DNA of 64,000 bases from Solirubrobacteraceae bacterium (GTDB lineage: Bacteria; Actinomycetota; Thermoleophilia; Solirubrobacterales; Solirubrobacteraceae). Every line of letters begins with the position of its first letter. Position 1 is the first letter of the stretch. The notes under the pieces were generated by a model. That model did not search any database, was not told the origin of the DNA, and saw nothing but the letters and a program-made list of their open reading frames with translations. The stretch is taken from contig JAGIBJ010000073.1 in NCBI GenBank assembly GCA_017744415.1, positions 62,001-126,000 of the forward strand, in the 5' to 3' direction. Shown in pieces: positions 22,277 through 30,503 of the stretch. A program made the translations under genes and the position numbers.

Positions 22277-24772
22277 ATGGCATTGAACGAGCACGATCCC
22301 AACGGGCCGTCGGCGGCTGCCGAGCAGGGTGAGAGCGACGCGCTCGCCGAACACCAGCGCATCGTCACGCGTGCCGGCGAGATCCTCGAGCGCGCCGAGC
22401 TCGCGATCGTCGCCGGTGATCCGGCCGGCTATGCAGCGGCGCTCGCCGAGGTGGACGAGATCGACCACCTCCACCGCCGTCATCAGCTTCGCCTGCGCAG
22501 CATCGAGCGGGTGCTGCTGCCCCGTGAGGGTGTGACGCCCACCAACCTCTCGCGCATGATGCTCGCCGCGCTCGGGCAGCTCATCGCCTGGCTCGAGCCC
22601 GAGCCGGCCGAGCCCACGCTCCTCGGCTACGCCGGCGTGCTGGCGACCGAGCTCGGCATCTACCGCGAGGCCGAGGCGCTCTTCGCCGCGGCCCTGCGTC
22701 TCGAGCCCGCGCGCGAAGATCTCGACGCCTCGCTGAAGGCCGCCCGCGTTCGCCGCAAGGCCGGTGCCAAGGTGGTCGACCTCCCGGGCGACGTGCGCCA
22801 CGCACTGCCGAGCCGGCGCGAGCCGCTCGCGAAGATCGCCGCCGCCGCGAAGCCCGCCGAGGGCCTCACGGTCACGCTCTGCCTCATCGTCCGCGACGAG
22901 GAAGAGATGATCGGTCGCTGCCTGGCCGCCGCCCGCCCCGGCGTCGACGAGATCGTGATCGTCGACACCGGCTCCCGTGACCGCACCGTCGAGATCTGCG
23001 AGAGCTACGGCGCGCGCGTCCTGCACCACACGTGGACGGGCGACTTCTCCGAGGCCCGCAACATCGGCATGGACGCCGCCACCGGCGACTGGCTCGTGTG
23101 GCTCGACGCCGACGAGGTGTTCGTCGAGGGCGACGCCGAGAAGCTCCGCCCGCTCGCGCAGCAGACGTGGCGGGAGTGCTACCGGATGGACATGATCCAT
23201 CACCTCGGCGACATCGACGACGGCGAGCAGGCCATGCACTCGCCGTTCCGCATGTGCCGCAACCGTCCCGAGTACCGGTTCCGCGACCGCGTGCACGAGC
23301 AGATCGGCTACTCGTTCCCGGCCTACCTGATCAACGAGCGCTTCGAGCACGCCGACGTGCGCATCGACCACTTCGGCTACCTCGGCCAGGTGCGCTCCGA
23401 TCGCGGCAAGTCGGACCGCAACATCACGCTCATCCTCCAGCAGATGGAGGAGGGCGAGGACACCTCGTTCGCGCACTTCAACCTCGGCTCGGAGTACTCG
23501 GTGATCCCCGAGGCCGAATCGCAGGCCCAGGCGCTCGAGCACTTCCGGATCGCCTGGCGGAAGGTGACCGACAACCTCGACTTCAAGCTCCAGGGCTTCC
23601 TCCCCTCGCTCGTGCTGCGTTACGTGCGCGCGCTGAGGGTGCACGAGGAATGGGAGGAGATGGACGAGGCCTGCGCCACGATCCACCAGCACTTTCCGCG
23701 GTTCACCGACGTCTACTTCGAGCAGGGCCTCGCGGCCGCCGAGCGCTCGGAGTTCGCCGAGGCGCGCGAGCTGTTCGAACGGTGCCTCGAACTCGGAGAC
23801 GCGCCGGCGGTCTACTCGCCCACGGTCGGCTGCGGCACGCACCTTGCCGAGCTGCGCCTCTCGGTCGTGGACCTCGCCGAGGGCAAGGTCGACGATGCGA
23901 TCGCGCGTTACGCACACGTGCGCGAGACCAACCCCGAGTACCTCGGGCTGATCGATCCGTACGCGTCGCTGCTGCTCGCGCGCGGCGACACCCCGGATGC
24001 GGTGCTCGCCGCGCTCACCGAGGGCCACGACCTCTCGCCGTCGGGCTGGTTCATGGTCGGCGTGAACTTCCAGGAGCGAGGCCACCTCGCACAGGCCGAG
24101 GCCGCGTTCCGTGGCGCCATCGAGCGCCGCCCCGCCTTCGACCAGGCGCGTGTCGCGCTCGCCGACGGCTTGCTCGTGCAGGGCCGCGTCGCCGAGGCGC
24201 TCGCCGAGGTGGAGACGGTCCCGGCCGATGTGCGCGTCGGCGGCGCCGCGCTGCGCACCGCGATCTTCGCGCGGCTGGTGCTCGAGGATCCGTCGCTCGA
24301 CGACGGGCTCGGCGCACTCGTCGAGCAGCTCCCGCAGTCAAACCTCGACGAGCTCACCCAGGACATCCTGCGTGCCTGGGTCGCGCAGCGCCTCGGCACC
24401 GCACCGCCCGAGCTGCAGCGCGAGCACGTGAACGCGCTCACCCCACTGATGGATCCGACGCTGCGTCTCGGCGCCGCCGACGCCTTCGGCGAGCTCGTCG
24501 CCCTCCTCGACGCCACCGGCATCGAGGTGCGCACCCAGCACGAGGTTCTCGCCACCGTGCTCCTCGTGCGCGGGCTCACCGAGCTCGCCGCCGACGAGTG
24601 GATCGCCGCGGTGCAGACCTGCGGCCCCGATGCTGCCGCGTTCGCCGGCCTCGCCGAGGTGGCACGCCTGCAGGGCCTCCACGACGACGCCCGTACGCTC
24701 GCCAACGAGGCGCTCGCCTTCGAGCCCGACCACGCGCTTGCCAAGCGCGTGCTGGAGTCGGTCGGCGCGTGA
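22277..24772 (+). CDS. GT2 glycosyltransferase fused to TPR repeats; likely flagellin-modifying
   Basis: 831 residues from ATG 22277. Residues ~1-190 are helical, with TPR-like pairs (YAGVLATELGIYREAEALFAAAL). Residues ~195-430 are a family 2 glycosyltransferase: TLCLIVRDEEEMIGRCL, EIVIVDTGSRDRTVEI, DFSEARNIGMDAATGDWLVWLDADEVF (DxD-type metal site) and RNRPEYRFRDRVHEQI. From ~430 to the end there are multiple TPRs (GWFMVGVNFQERGHLAQAEAAFRGAI). Its location between flagellar units, its own sigma-28-type promoter and its direct position before flaG-fliD point to flagellin glycosylation. That role is inferred; catalytic motifs are seen. Confidence 0.85.
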   Translation: MALNEHDPNGPSAAAEQGESDALAEHQRIVTRAGEILERAELAIVAGDPAGYAAALAEVDEIDHLHRRHQLRLRSIERVLLPREGVTPTNLSRMMLAALGQLIAWLEPEPAEPTLLGYAGVLATELGIYREAEALFAAALRLEPAREDLDASLKAARVRRKAGAKVVDLPGDVRHALPSRREPLAKIAAAAKPAEGLTVTLCLIVRDEEEMIGRCLAAARPGVDEIVIVDTGSRDRTVEICESYGARVLHHTWTGDFSEARNIGMDAATGDWLVWLDADEVFVEGDAEKLRPLAQQTWRECYRMDMIHHLGDIDDGEQAMHSPFRMCRNRPEYRFRDRVHEQIGYSFPAYLINERFEHADVRIDHFGYLGQVRSDRGKSDRNITLILQQMEEGEDTSFAHFNLGSEYSVIPEAESQAQALEHFRIAWRKVTDNLDFKLQGFLPSLVLRYVRALRVHEEWEEMDEACATIHQHFPRFTDVYFEQGLAAAERSEFAEARELFERCLELGDAPAVYSPTVGCGTHLAELRLSVVDLAEGKVDDAIARYAHVRETNPEYLGLIDPYASLLLARGDTPDAVLAALTEGHDLSPSGWFMVGVNFQERGHLAQAEAAFRGAIERRPAFDQARVALADGLLVQGRVAEALAEVETVPADVRVGGAALRTAIFARLVLEDPSLDDGLGALVEQLPQSNLDELTQDILRAWVAQRLGTAPPELQREHVNALTPLMDPTLRLGAADAFGELVALLDATGIEVRTQHEVLATVLLVRGLTELAADEWIAAVQTCGPDAAAFAGLAEVARLQGLHDDARTLANEALAFEPDHALAKRVLESVGA

Positions 24773-24895
24773 CCCAGAGCCCCGCTCAGCGCGCCAGGAC
24801 ACGGTGCATCGACCGACCGTCCGTCCACTCCCGCCTTCAGCCGAGCGTTGCCGCGCACGATCTACGGAGTGCTGGCCTCAGTGCCGGCAAGCGAG

Positions 24896-24918
24896 ACGCG
24901 CCCAATGGATGGGCGCGT
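24896..24918 (+). promoter_or_regulatory. Hairpin with ATGGA loop before flaG: candidate CsrA site
   Basis: ACGCGCCCA (24896-24904) pairs perfectly with TGGGCGCGT (24910-24918), leaving the 5-nt loop ATGGA. A GGA in a hairpin loop is the preferred CsrA target. The ribosome site AGGAGGAA (second GGA) lies 12 nt further on. An intrinsic terminator is an alternative, but no T-run follows. Confidence 0.55.
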
Positions 24919-24945
24919 GAGACTTTCCAGGAGGAACCACGAATC

Positions 24946-25344
24946 ATGGAGACCACCCGACCCATGGGCAACCTGATCGGCTTCGACGCCGATGCCTCGT
25001 CGCGTGCCAACCTGAACCGTGGTCGCCGCGCCACCGATCGCCCGGAAGCGTTCGCGGAGGTCTACGACCTCGCCGCCTTCGCCGCCTCGGGCTCCCGCAC
25101 CGCCGCCCGCGTCGAGACCCCGGCGCCGGTTCCGGCCGCCGCACCTGGCCCGGCGCTCAACGCCTCCGACCGCGCTGCGGCCGACCGCCTCTACATGCAC
25201 CTCACGACGGGCGGCACCTGGCTGCGCGTTTCCGAGGAGGACGACGGCCGCGTGATCATGCGCCTGCATGACGCCGCCGGCGCACCGGTCCGCGAGCTGT
25301 CGATCACGGAGCTTGCCTCCGGGGATGGGCCCGAGGTCGCGTAA
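24946..25344 (+). CDS. FlaG-like flagellar protein
   Basis: 132 residues with an AGGAGG ribosome site 11 nt upstream of ATG 24946. The C-terminal half (AADRLYMHLTTGGTWLRVSEEDDGRVIMRLHDAAGAPVRELSITELASG) resembles the FlaG family core (beta strands ending in V-R-x-I-P). The N-terminal half is a low-complexity linker. Stop and fliD start overlap as TAATG. FlaG next to fliD is a common arrangement; it affects filament length. Similarity is modest, so the position carries weight. Confidence 0.7.
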   Translation: METTRPMGNLIGFDADASSRANLNRGRRATDRPEAFAEVYDLAAFAASGSRTAARVETPAPVPAAAPGPALNASDRAAADRLYMHLTTGGTWLRVSEEDDGRVIMRLHDAAGAPVRELSITELASGDGPEVA

Positions 25345-26699
25345 TGGCCGGCATCGCCCTCTCGGGTCTGGCCTCGGGGCTCGACACCAGCTCGATGATC
25401 TCCGCGATCCTGTCGGCCGAGTCGACGGGGCGGACGGTCCTCGCCAACCAGCAGACGCAGGCGCAGGCGCGCGTCACGAAGCTCACGGCGATCCAGACCA
25501 AGCTCGCGACGCTGCAGTCGCAGACGAACGCGCTGGCGTCGGTCGGCAACTGGCTCCCGACGCAGACGGTGTCGAGCAGCGACTCGACGATCGCAACCGC
25601 CACCCGCACGGGCGGCGCCGGAGCCGGCTCCTACAGCGTCAACGTCCTCGGGCTCGCCTCGTCGTCGCAGAAGACCTTCTCGTACACCGCGCCCGGCGCC
25701 GACACTTCGCTCACGTTCGGGGCGACGACCGTCAACCTCTCGGCCGGCGCGACGATCGACGACGCGGTCAACGCCATCAACCAGCAGGGCGGCGACGTCG
25801 TCGCCGTGAACGCGCAGGGCAAGCTCGTCGTCTCCTCGACGACCACCGGCGCGGCGAGCAGCTTCTCCTTCAGCGGCGGCGCCGTCTCGCTCGACTCCGA
25901 GCGCACCGGTCAGGACGCCCGCTACACGATCGACGGCGGCGCGGTGCAGACCTCGCCGACCAACGCCGTCACCGGGGCGATGCCCGGCATCGACCTCAAC
26001 CTCACGCGCACGGGCTCCGTCGGCATCACCGTCGGCACGCCGGGTCCGAACGCCGATGGCCTCGTCTCGCAGATGAAGGCCTGGGTCGACGCCTACAACG
26101 CCGCGCAGGACCAGATCCGCACGACCACCACCGAGCAGCCGGTGAAGGGCGCGACGAACAACGTCGACCTCGCGAAGGGCGTGCTCTTCGGTGACACCTC
26201 GCTGAGCACTCTCGCCAACAGCCTCCGTTCGAACGTCGGCACGGCCGTCTCCGGACTCACCGGCTCGGTGAAGTCGTTCGCCGATCTCGGCATCAGCACG
26301 GGTGCGACGAACAGCTCGGCGACGATCAATCAGGACTCCGTGAACGGCAAGCTCGTCTTCGACGAGGCGAAGTTCCGCGCGGCGCTCGCGAAGGACCCGA
26401 GTGCGGTGCGCACGGTGCTCGGCGCGACGAACGGCACGAACGGTCTCTCGCAGCAGTTCAACACGGTGCTCACGCCGGCCACCACCGCCGGCCAGGGCAT
26501 CTCGGATCGCATCGAGCAGCAGAACGCGAACGTCAAGCGGCTCACGACCTCGCTGACGACGTTCGACAGCCGGCTCTCGGCTCGCGAGGACGCGCTGAAG
26601 AAGCAGTTTGCGCTCATGGAGTCGGCCCTGAACCGGTCGCAGACGCTCCAATCGCAGCTCAGCTCGCAGCTCGCGTCGCTCACCGGCTTCTCGGGCTAA
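25344..26699 (+). CDS. fliD: Filament cap protein FliD
   Basis: 451 residues. ALSGLASGLDTSSMISAILSAESTGRTVLANQQTQAQARVTKLTAIQTKLATLQSQ is a standard FliD N-terminus. The middle D2-D3 region is Gly/Ser/Thr-rich, with DSERTGQDARYTIDG and MPGIDLNLTRTGSVGITVG. The C-terminus (FDSRLSAREDALKKQFALMESALNRSQTLQSQL) is the FliD coiled coil. It caps the growing filament and folds flagellin at the tip. It is translated together with the FlaG-like gene. Confidence 0.95.
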   Translation: MAGIALSGLASGLDTSSMISAILSAESTGRTVLANQQTQAQARVTKLTAIQTKLATLQSQTNALASVGNWLPTQTVSSSDSTIATATRTGGAGAGSYSVNVLGLASSSQKTFSYTAPGADTSLTFGATTVNLSAGATIDDAVNAINQQGGDVVAVNAQGKLVVSSTTTGAASSFSFSGGAVSLDSERTGQDARYTIDGGAVQTSPTNAVTGAMPGIDLNLTRTGSVGITVGTPGPNADGLVSQMKAWVDAYNAAQDQIRTTTTEQPVKGATNNVDLAKGVLFGDTSLSTLANSLRSNVGTAVSGLTGSVKSFADLGISTGATNSSATINQDSVNGKLVFDEAKFRAALAKDPSAVRTVLGATNGTNGLSQQFNTVLTPATTAGQGISDRIEQQNANVKRLTTSLTTFDSRLSAREDALKKQFALMESALNRSQTLQSQLSSQLASLTGFSG

Positions 26700-26758
26700 G
26701 CCCGGCAATCCATACCGCGCGCCACCTGAGCGGCGGCGGACATTGGTTGCACCAGTAC

Positions 26759-26785
26759 TCAAGTCGGGCGCTGGAACGGCGATGT
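26759..26785 (+). promoter_or_regulatory. Possible sigma-28-type promoter of fliS
   Basis: TCAA, 15-nt spacer, GGCGATGT at 26778-26785. A weaker match than the others, but correctly placed 12 nt before the fliS ATG. Confidence 0.4.
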
Positions 26786-26797
26786 ACTCGGTAGACG

Positions 26798-27175
26798 ATG
26801 TACCGCAGTGCCACGCCCAACGCCTACCGCGAGTCTGCGGTTCTCACCGCCTCGCCCGTCCAGCTCGTCGTGATGCTCTACGACGGGGCGAACCGCTTCC
26901 TCAAGCAAGCGTCCGTCCTGTACGACCAGGGCGACCAGATCGAGGCCGGCCAGCGCCTTGGGCGCGCGCAGGCGATCGTCGAAGAGCTGCTCGCCACCCT
27001 CGACCTCGAGCGTGGCGGCGATGTCGCCCCGCGCCTCCAGGGCATCTACGTGTACTGCCTGCGCGAGATGAGCACCGCCCGAGTCGAGAAATCGTCGGCG
27101 CGCCTCGCAGAGGTCGCCGGGCACCTCGCTGAGCTCCGCGAGAGCTGGGCGGAGCTCGCCGCCCGCCAGGGCTGA
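26798..27175 (+). CDS. fliS: Flagellin export chaperone FliS
   Basis: 125 residues. MYRSATPNAYRESAVLTASPVQLVVMLYDGANRFLKQASVL is a clear FliS N-terminus (NAYxxxxVxTASPxQLVxMLYDG). The helical bundle continues to IYVYCLREMSTARVEKSSARLAEVAGHL. FliS binds the flagellin C-terminus in the cytosol and can also bind FliW. It is followed after 4 nt by a FliT-like gene. Confidence 0.95.
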   Translation: MYRSATPNAYRESAVLTASPVQLVVMLYDGANRFLKQASVLYDQGDQIEAGQRLGRAQAIVEELLATLDLERGGDVAPRLQGIYVYCLREMSTARVEKSSARLAEVAGHLAELRESWAELAARQG

Positions 27176-27179
27176 GCCG

Positions 27180-27530
27180 ATGCTCGCCACCGAGCACTTC
27201 GCGGAGCCGCTTGCGGCCTACCGCCGCCTCGTCGAGGTCGCCGAGACCGAGCTCGCGCTCGTCACCGCCGGCCACTGGGACGAGCTTGCTCGCGTGCACG
27301 ATGCGTGGGGCCAGGCGCTCGGCGCGTTGCCGGCCCAGCCGCCGGCCGAGGCCGAGCCGCTGCTGCGGCGCGCCCTTGCCCTCTCCGAGCAGACCGAGCG
27401 CTCCATCGCCGCGGCCCGTGACGACGTGCTCCGCGAGCTCGATGGCGTCGGCCACAAACGTGCGGCCGGCCAGGCCTACAGGCCTGCGCCCGCAGCGCCT
27501 GCGCCCTCGCAGTTCAACTACTCGGCTTGA
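27180..27530 (+). CDS. FliT-like chaperone
   Basis: 116 residues. Helical, Glu/Ala-rich protein (LAAYRRLVEVAETELALVTAGHWDELARVHDAWGQAL, TERSIAAARDDVLREL) with a Pro/Ala C-terminal tail ending FNYSA. Size, helical pattern and position directly after fliS match FliT, the chaperone for FliD. Sequence motifs for FliT are weak, so identification rests on context. Confidence 0.68.
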   Translation: MLATEHFAEPLAAYRRLVEVAETELALVTAGHWDELARVHDAWGQALGALPAQPPAEAEPLLRRALALSEQTERSIAAARDDVLRELDGVGHKRAAGQAYRPAPAAPAPSQFNYSA

Positions 27531-27536
27531 GCCACC

Positions 27537-27551
27537 GCGCCCACCGGGCGC
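27537..27551 (+). terminator. Short GC hairpin after fliT
   Basis: GCGCCC-ACC-GGGCGC at 27537-27551, followed by TTCT, 7 nt after the fliT stop and before the convergent radical-SAM-like gene. Confidence 0.5.
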
Positions 27552-27638
27552 TTCTGGCATGCGTTGGTACCCAGGATGGGGAGAAACGCGGACAAAAACA
27601 GGCTGGAACGGGGGCAGAGCTGGGGCTCAGGTAGAGCT

Positions 27639-28646
27639 TTAGGCAGCGATGGCCCGGCGCGCGCTCGGCGCGTCGACGTGGAGGGCGAGCTCGTCGGCCC
27701 AGCGCGTTGCGCGCGGGGCGTCGGGGGCCACGGCGCTCCACCATGCACGGTCGCACGCCTCGGCGAGCCGGCGCGGCCGATCGCTGCGCAGCCACAGCGG
27801 GGCGAGCTGCGGGAGGCGTGCGGCGTGGAGGTTGCCGATCATCAGGTGCGGCGGCAGCGTGCGCGCGATCGGCCGGACGCGGCCGGTGGCATCGATCGCG
27901 ATCGTCGGCACCACGCTCGCCAGCTGCCGGGCGGCGGGCGTGGGCACGTAATGGTCGCGGAAGAGCATCAGCTCGTCGCGGCCGACGAGGTCGCTCGTGA
28001 GCGTGAGGCCGAGGGCCTCCGCGTGGGCGGCAGCGTCGTCGAGGAGGGTGGCGATCGCGTCGTCGCCCAGGCCGCCCTCGTAGGCGGAGCGCACCTCGAC
28101 GCCCCCAGCGCCTTCGGCCGCGGAGAGCGCGAGCACGTCGGGCAGCTCGGTGGCGTTGGCGGCCGTCAGGGCGAAGCGCACGTCGACAGTGGCACCGGCG
28201 TCGCGCAACAGGGCCAGTCCGTCGAGTGCCTGTGTGAAGGCGCCGGCTCGGTCGACGGCGGCGTCGTGGGTAGCACCGGTGCCGTGGAGCTCGACGGCGA
28301 TGCGGTCGACGAGCCGGGCGACGAGGTCGAGGCGGCGCGCCTGCGGCAGGAGCGTGCCGTTGGTGATGATCGTGGTGCGAAGGTTGTGACGCTCCGCGCG
28401 GGTGAGGAGATCGGCGAGGCCACGGTGCAGGAGCGGTTCCCCGCCCTCGAAGACGAGTTCGGTGTAGCCCATCGCCGCCGCGTCGCGGATCGTGGCGAGG
28501 GCCAGCTCCCGCGGCAGCTCGCAGGCGAGGCGCAGGCCGCCCGCCTCACGCTGGTCGCGGAGCGCGAGGTTGGAGTGGCTCGTCAGCTGCATGCGCACCG
28601 TGGGTGCGGGCTGCGTGGTGATCGGGGTGGTGGTGAGGCGGAGCAT
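27639..28646 (-). CDS. Radical-SAM-like protein lacking all cluster cysteines
   Basis: 335 residues from ATG 28646 (TTG 28694 is an in-frame alternative). The fold signature is clear: the FEGGEPLLHRGLADLL block (radical-SAM GGE motif), TTIITNGTLL, and a GNL-containing C-terminus (MIGNLHAARLPQL). At the place of CxxxCxxC the protein reads SHSNLALRDQ, so the three [4Fe-4S]-binding cysteines are Ser, Leu and Gln. The usual C-terminal cysteines after GRVRP are also missing (GRVRPIARTLP). It cannot bind the cluster in the normal way. Reading frame and codon use look intact, so it is not a pseudogene. Next to flagellar genes but of unknown role. Confidence 0.72.
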   Translation of the reverse strand: MLRLTTTPITTQPAPTVRMQLTSHSNLALRDQREAGGLRLACELPRELALATIRDAAAMGYTELVFEGGEPLLHRGLADLLTRAERHNLRTTIITNGTLLPQARRLDLVARLVDRIAVELHGTGATHDAAVDRAGAFTQALDGLALLRDAGATVDVRFALTAANATELPDVLALSAAEGAGGVEVRSAYEGGLGDDAIATLLDDAAAHAEALGLTLTSDLVGRDELMLFRDHYVPTPAARQLASVVPTIAIDATGRVRPIARTLPPHLMIGNLHAARLPQLAPLWLRSDRPRRLAEACDRAWWSAVAPDAPRATRWADELALHVDAPSARRAIAA

Positions 28647-28742
28647 GGCGGGTGTCTCGTGGTCGGTGGCGCCCGTTGGCCGGGGGCCGTGCAACGACGA
28701 TCTCGCGGTTCGTGATCCCCTTCCGCTGCCCGCGCGACGCCT

Positions 28743-28766
28743 GTTGTGTCACCTTCGCGACACAAC
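28743..28766. promoter_or_regulatory. Inverted repeat in the divergent gap, possible TetR operator
   Basis: GTTGTGTC (28743-28750) and GACACAAC (28759-28766), 8-bp perfect arms with 8 nt between, in the 267-bp gap between the radical-SAM-like gene and the tetR gene. Size and position suit an operator of the adjacent regulator. Confidence 0.45.
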
Positions 28767-28913
28767 GGACCAATGCCTGACGGCGGTAGGGGAAGGCGGC
28801 AGGAGCGGCCCCGCGCTCGCGGGCGGGCAGGTGTGCGCGCGGGGTCGCGATGGTCTGGCGCTGCGCGGCCGGCAGGGTGAGCGCTGCGAACGCAGGGAGT
28901 AGCGTCCCTACCG

Positions 28914-29564
28914 ATGGATTCCGCCGACCGATTCGTCACCGTGCTGCAACATGGTCGTCGCGAGGCGATCCTCTCGGCATTCGCGCACACCGTGGTCGAC
29001 CTCGGCTACACCGCGGTCACGATGGACGAGGTTGCGCGCCGCGCTCGGCTCTCGGTCGGCGAGGTGCGGGAGCTGTTCCCGGCCCGTCCCGATCTGGTGG
29101 CCGGCCTGATCGAGCGCAACACGACAGCCGCCCGGGCGCGCATCGAGGGGGCGCGGCGCGAGACCGTCGGTGTGGAACCGTGGACCGAGCGCGTGCGCGT
29201 GCTCCTCACGCGCTACCTCGAGGGCATGGCCCATGATCCCGCCTACATCCGGCTGGCGATCGTCGAGCCCGCCGCGCTTGACGACGTCGACCCGGCGGTG
29301 AAGATCGCGATGCGCGACGCCTACGTCACCTCCACGCTCGCGATCTCGCGTGAGATCGCCGCTGACGCCGGTCTGGTGCCGCTCGACGAGACCACCGTGC
29401 ACTTCGTCTCCGCCGGCATGGGCGAGCTCGTCGCCCGCAACATCTACCGCGGTATGCCGCCCGCAGAGGCGATGCTCGCCATCGTCGAACCGACCGTGCG
29501 AGTGCTCGAGCTGATGATGCCGAAGGCTCCCGCGGCCACGCCCGCCAAGGTCGACGCCTCTTGA
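28914..29564 (+). CDS. TetR-family transcriptional regulator
   Basis: 216 residues from ATG 28914. N-terminal helix-turn-helix: REAILSAFAHTVVDLGYTAVTMDEVARRARLSVGEVRELFPARPDLVAGLI, typical TetR DNA-binding domain. The C-terminal ~150 residues are helical (ligand domain), with WTERVRVLLTRYLEGMAHDPAYIRLAIVEP. Ligand unknown. Divergent from the radical-SAM-like gene, its probable target. Followed by a repeat block. Confidence 0.88.
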   Translation: MDSADRFVTVLQHGRREAILSAFAHTVVDLGYTAVTMDEVARRARLSVGEVRELFPARPDLVAGLIERNTTAARARIEGARRETVGVEPWTERVRVLLTRYLEGMAHDPAYIRLAIVEPAALDDVDPAVKIAMRDAYVTSTLAISREIAADAGLVPLDETTVHFVSAGMGELVARNIYRGMPPAEAMLAIVEPTVRVLELMMPKAPAATPAKVDAS

Positions 29565-29579
29565 GCGTCCGCGACGTTT

Positions 29580-29736
29580 GGGCCGCGTGCGTGGGCGTAG
29601 TTCCCGTGTAGGCGGCCCAGCAGTGGGTGCTCATCGTGGGCCGCGTGCGCGGGCGTAGTTCCCGTGTAGGCGGCCCGGCTTCGGGGCGGCCGACGGTGGG
29701 CCGCGTGGGCGGGCGTCGTTCCTGTGTGGGCGGCCC
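29580..29736. repeat. Three direct repeats of 39 nt, each able to fold
   Basis: Units at 29580-29618, 29638-29676 and 29698-29736, separated by unrelated 19- and 21-nt spacers. Each begins GGGCCGC and ends GCGGCCC (7-bp terminal inverted repeat) and has a conserved centre GGGCGTAGTTCCCGTGTAGG (one to three changes in unit 3). No cas gene is nearby. The rest of the 29565-30034 gap shows no gene. Confidence 0.75.
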
Positions 29737-30034
29737 GGAGACTGGGCTGATGATCCGGGTGCGGCGGGATGGACGGACCGAGCTGGCCGCTGCGGCGCGT
29801 CCGCAAGGCTGCGCTGACCGGCGTCGCCCTGCGCCGCGCCGCTTGCGGCACGGCGCCAGCAGTGCTCGCGCGCCCGACGCCTGCGCCATTCGCTGAGTGG
29901 ACCTGAGCGGTGCGATTCCGAGGTGGAGAGTGGTCGCAAGGCCCCTTGCATGCGGGCCGTATTGAGAGTCGGCTGATTGGCCGGGGCCGTACGGAGGGTT
30001 TCGCGCCGGTAGAGCAGTCACACCGATTTCGTCC

Positions 30035-30062
30035 TCAAGGCAACTGATCACACCACCGACAT
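30035..30062 (+). promoter_or_regulatory. Sigma-28-type promoter of the flgB operon
   Basis: TCAA at 30035-30038, 16-nt spacer, ACCGACAT at 30055-30062. The leader to the flgB ATG is 82 nt and shows no strong ribosome site. Confidence 0.6.
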
Positions 30063-30144
30063 AGAGAACGAGTCACCACGGCCGGTGACGCTCATGAGTC
30101 CCACGGAGGGGCGCCCGAAAAGTTTCGAGCTTCTCTCCGTTCCC

Positions 30145-30501
30145 ATGGACCTCTTCGATACCACGCAGTACGCCCTCAAGCAGGCGATCTCAGGTACGGC
30201 GCTCCGCCAGAGCGCGATCGCGAACAACCTCGCGAACGCCGACACCCCCGGCTACCAGCGCCAGGACGTCGACTTCCACAGCGCCCTGAAGAGCGCGATC
30301 TCCTCCGGCCCGGAGGCGGTCCAGAACGTCCGGACCCAGATCCAGGCCGATCCGACCGCCCCGCTCCGCTACGACGGCTCGAACATCGACGTCGACAAGG
30401 AGAACGCCGCGATGGCCGAGAACGGCCTCGAGCAGGAGGCGCTCGTGAGCGTCTCCAAGGCGCGCGTCGACATTCTCAAGACCGCCCTCGGGGTTCGCTA
30501 G
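30145..30501 (+). CDS. flgB: Flagellar proximal rod protein FlgB
   Basis: 118 residues from ATG 30145; the open frame starts at 30085 but the upstream 20 residues are not family-like. MDLFDTTQYALKQAISGTALRQSAIANNLANADTPGYQRQDVDF is the rod motif, and DGSNIDVDKENAAMAENGLEQEALVSVSKARVDILKTAL the C-terminus. First gene of the long hook-basal-body operon. Confidence 0.94.
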   Translation: MDLFDTTQYALKQAISGTALRQSAIANNLANADTPGYQRQDVDFHSALKSAISSGPEAVQNVRTQIQADPTAPLRYDGSNIDVDKENAAMAENGLEQEALVSVSKARVDILKTALGVR

Positions 30502-30503
30502 TC

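Noticed and set aside
29580-29736. CRISPR array
   Set aside because: Only three 39-nt units with 19- and 21-nt spacers, each unit containing a long internal palindrome, and no cas genes within the window. Spacer length is too short for typical arrays.
29326-30051. Minus-strand frame encoding a repeated AAYTGTTPAHAAH peptide
   Set aside because: The peptide repeat only mirrors the 39-nt DNA repeat, overlaps the tetR gene, and has no start signal or protein-like composition.
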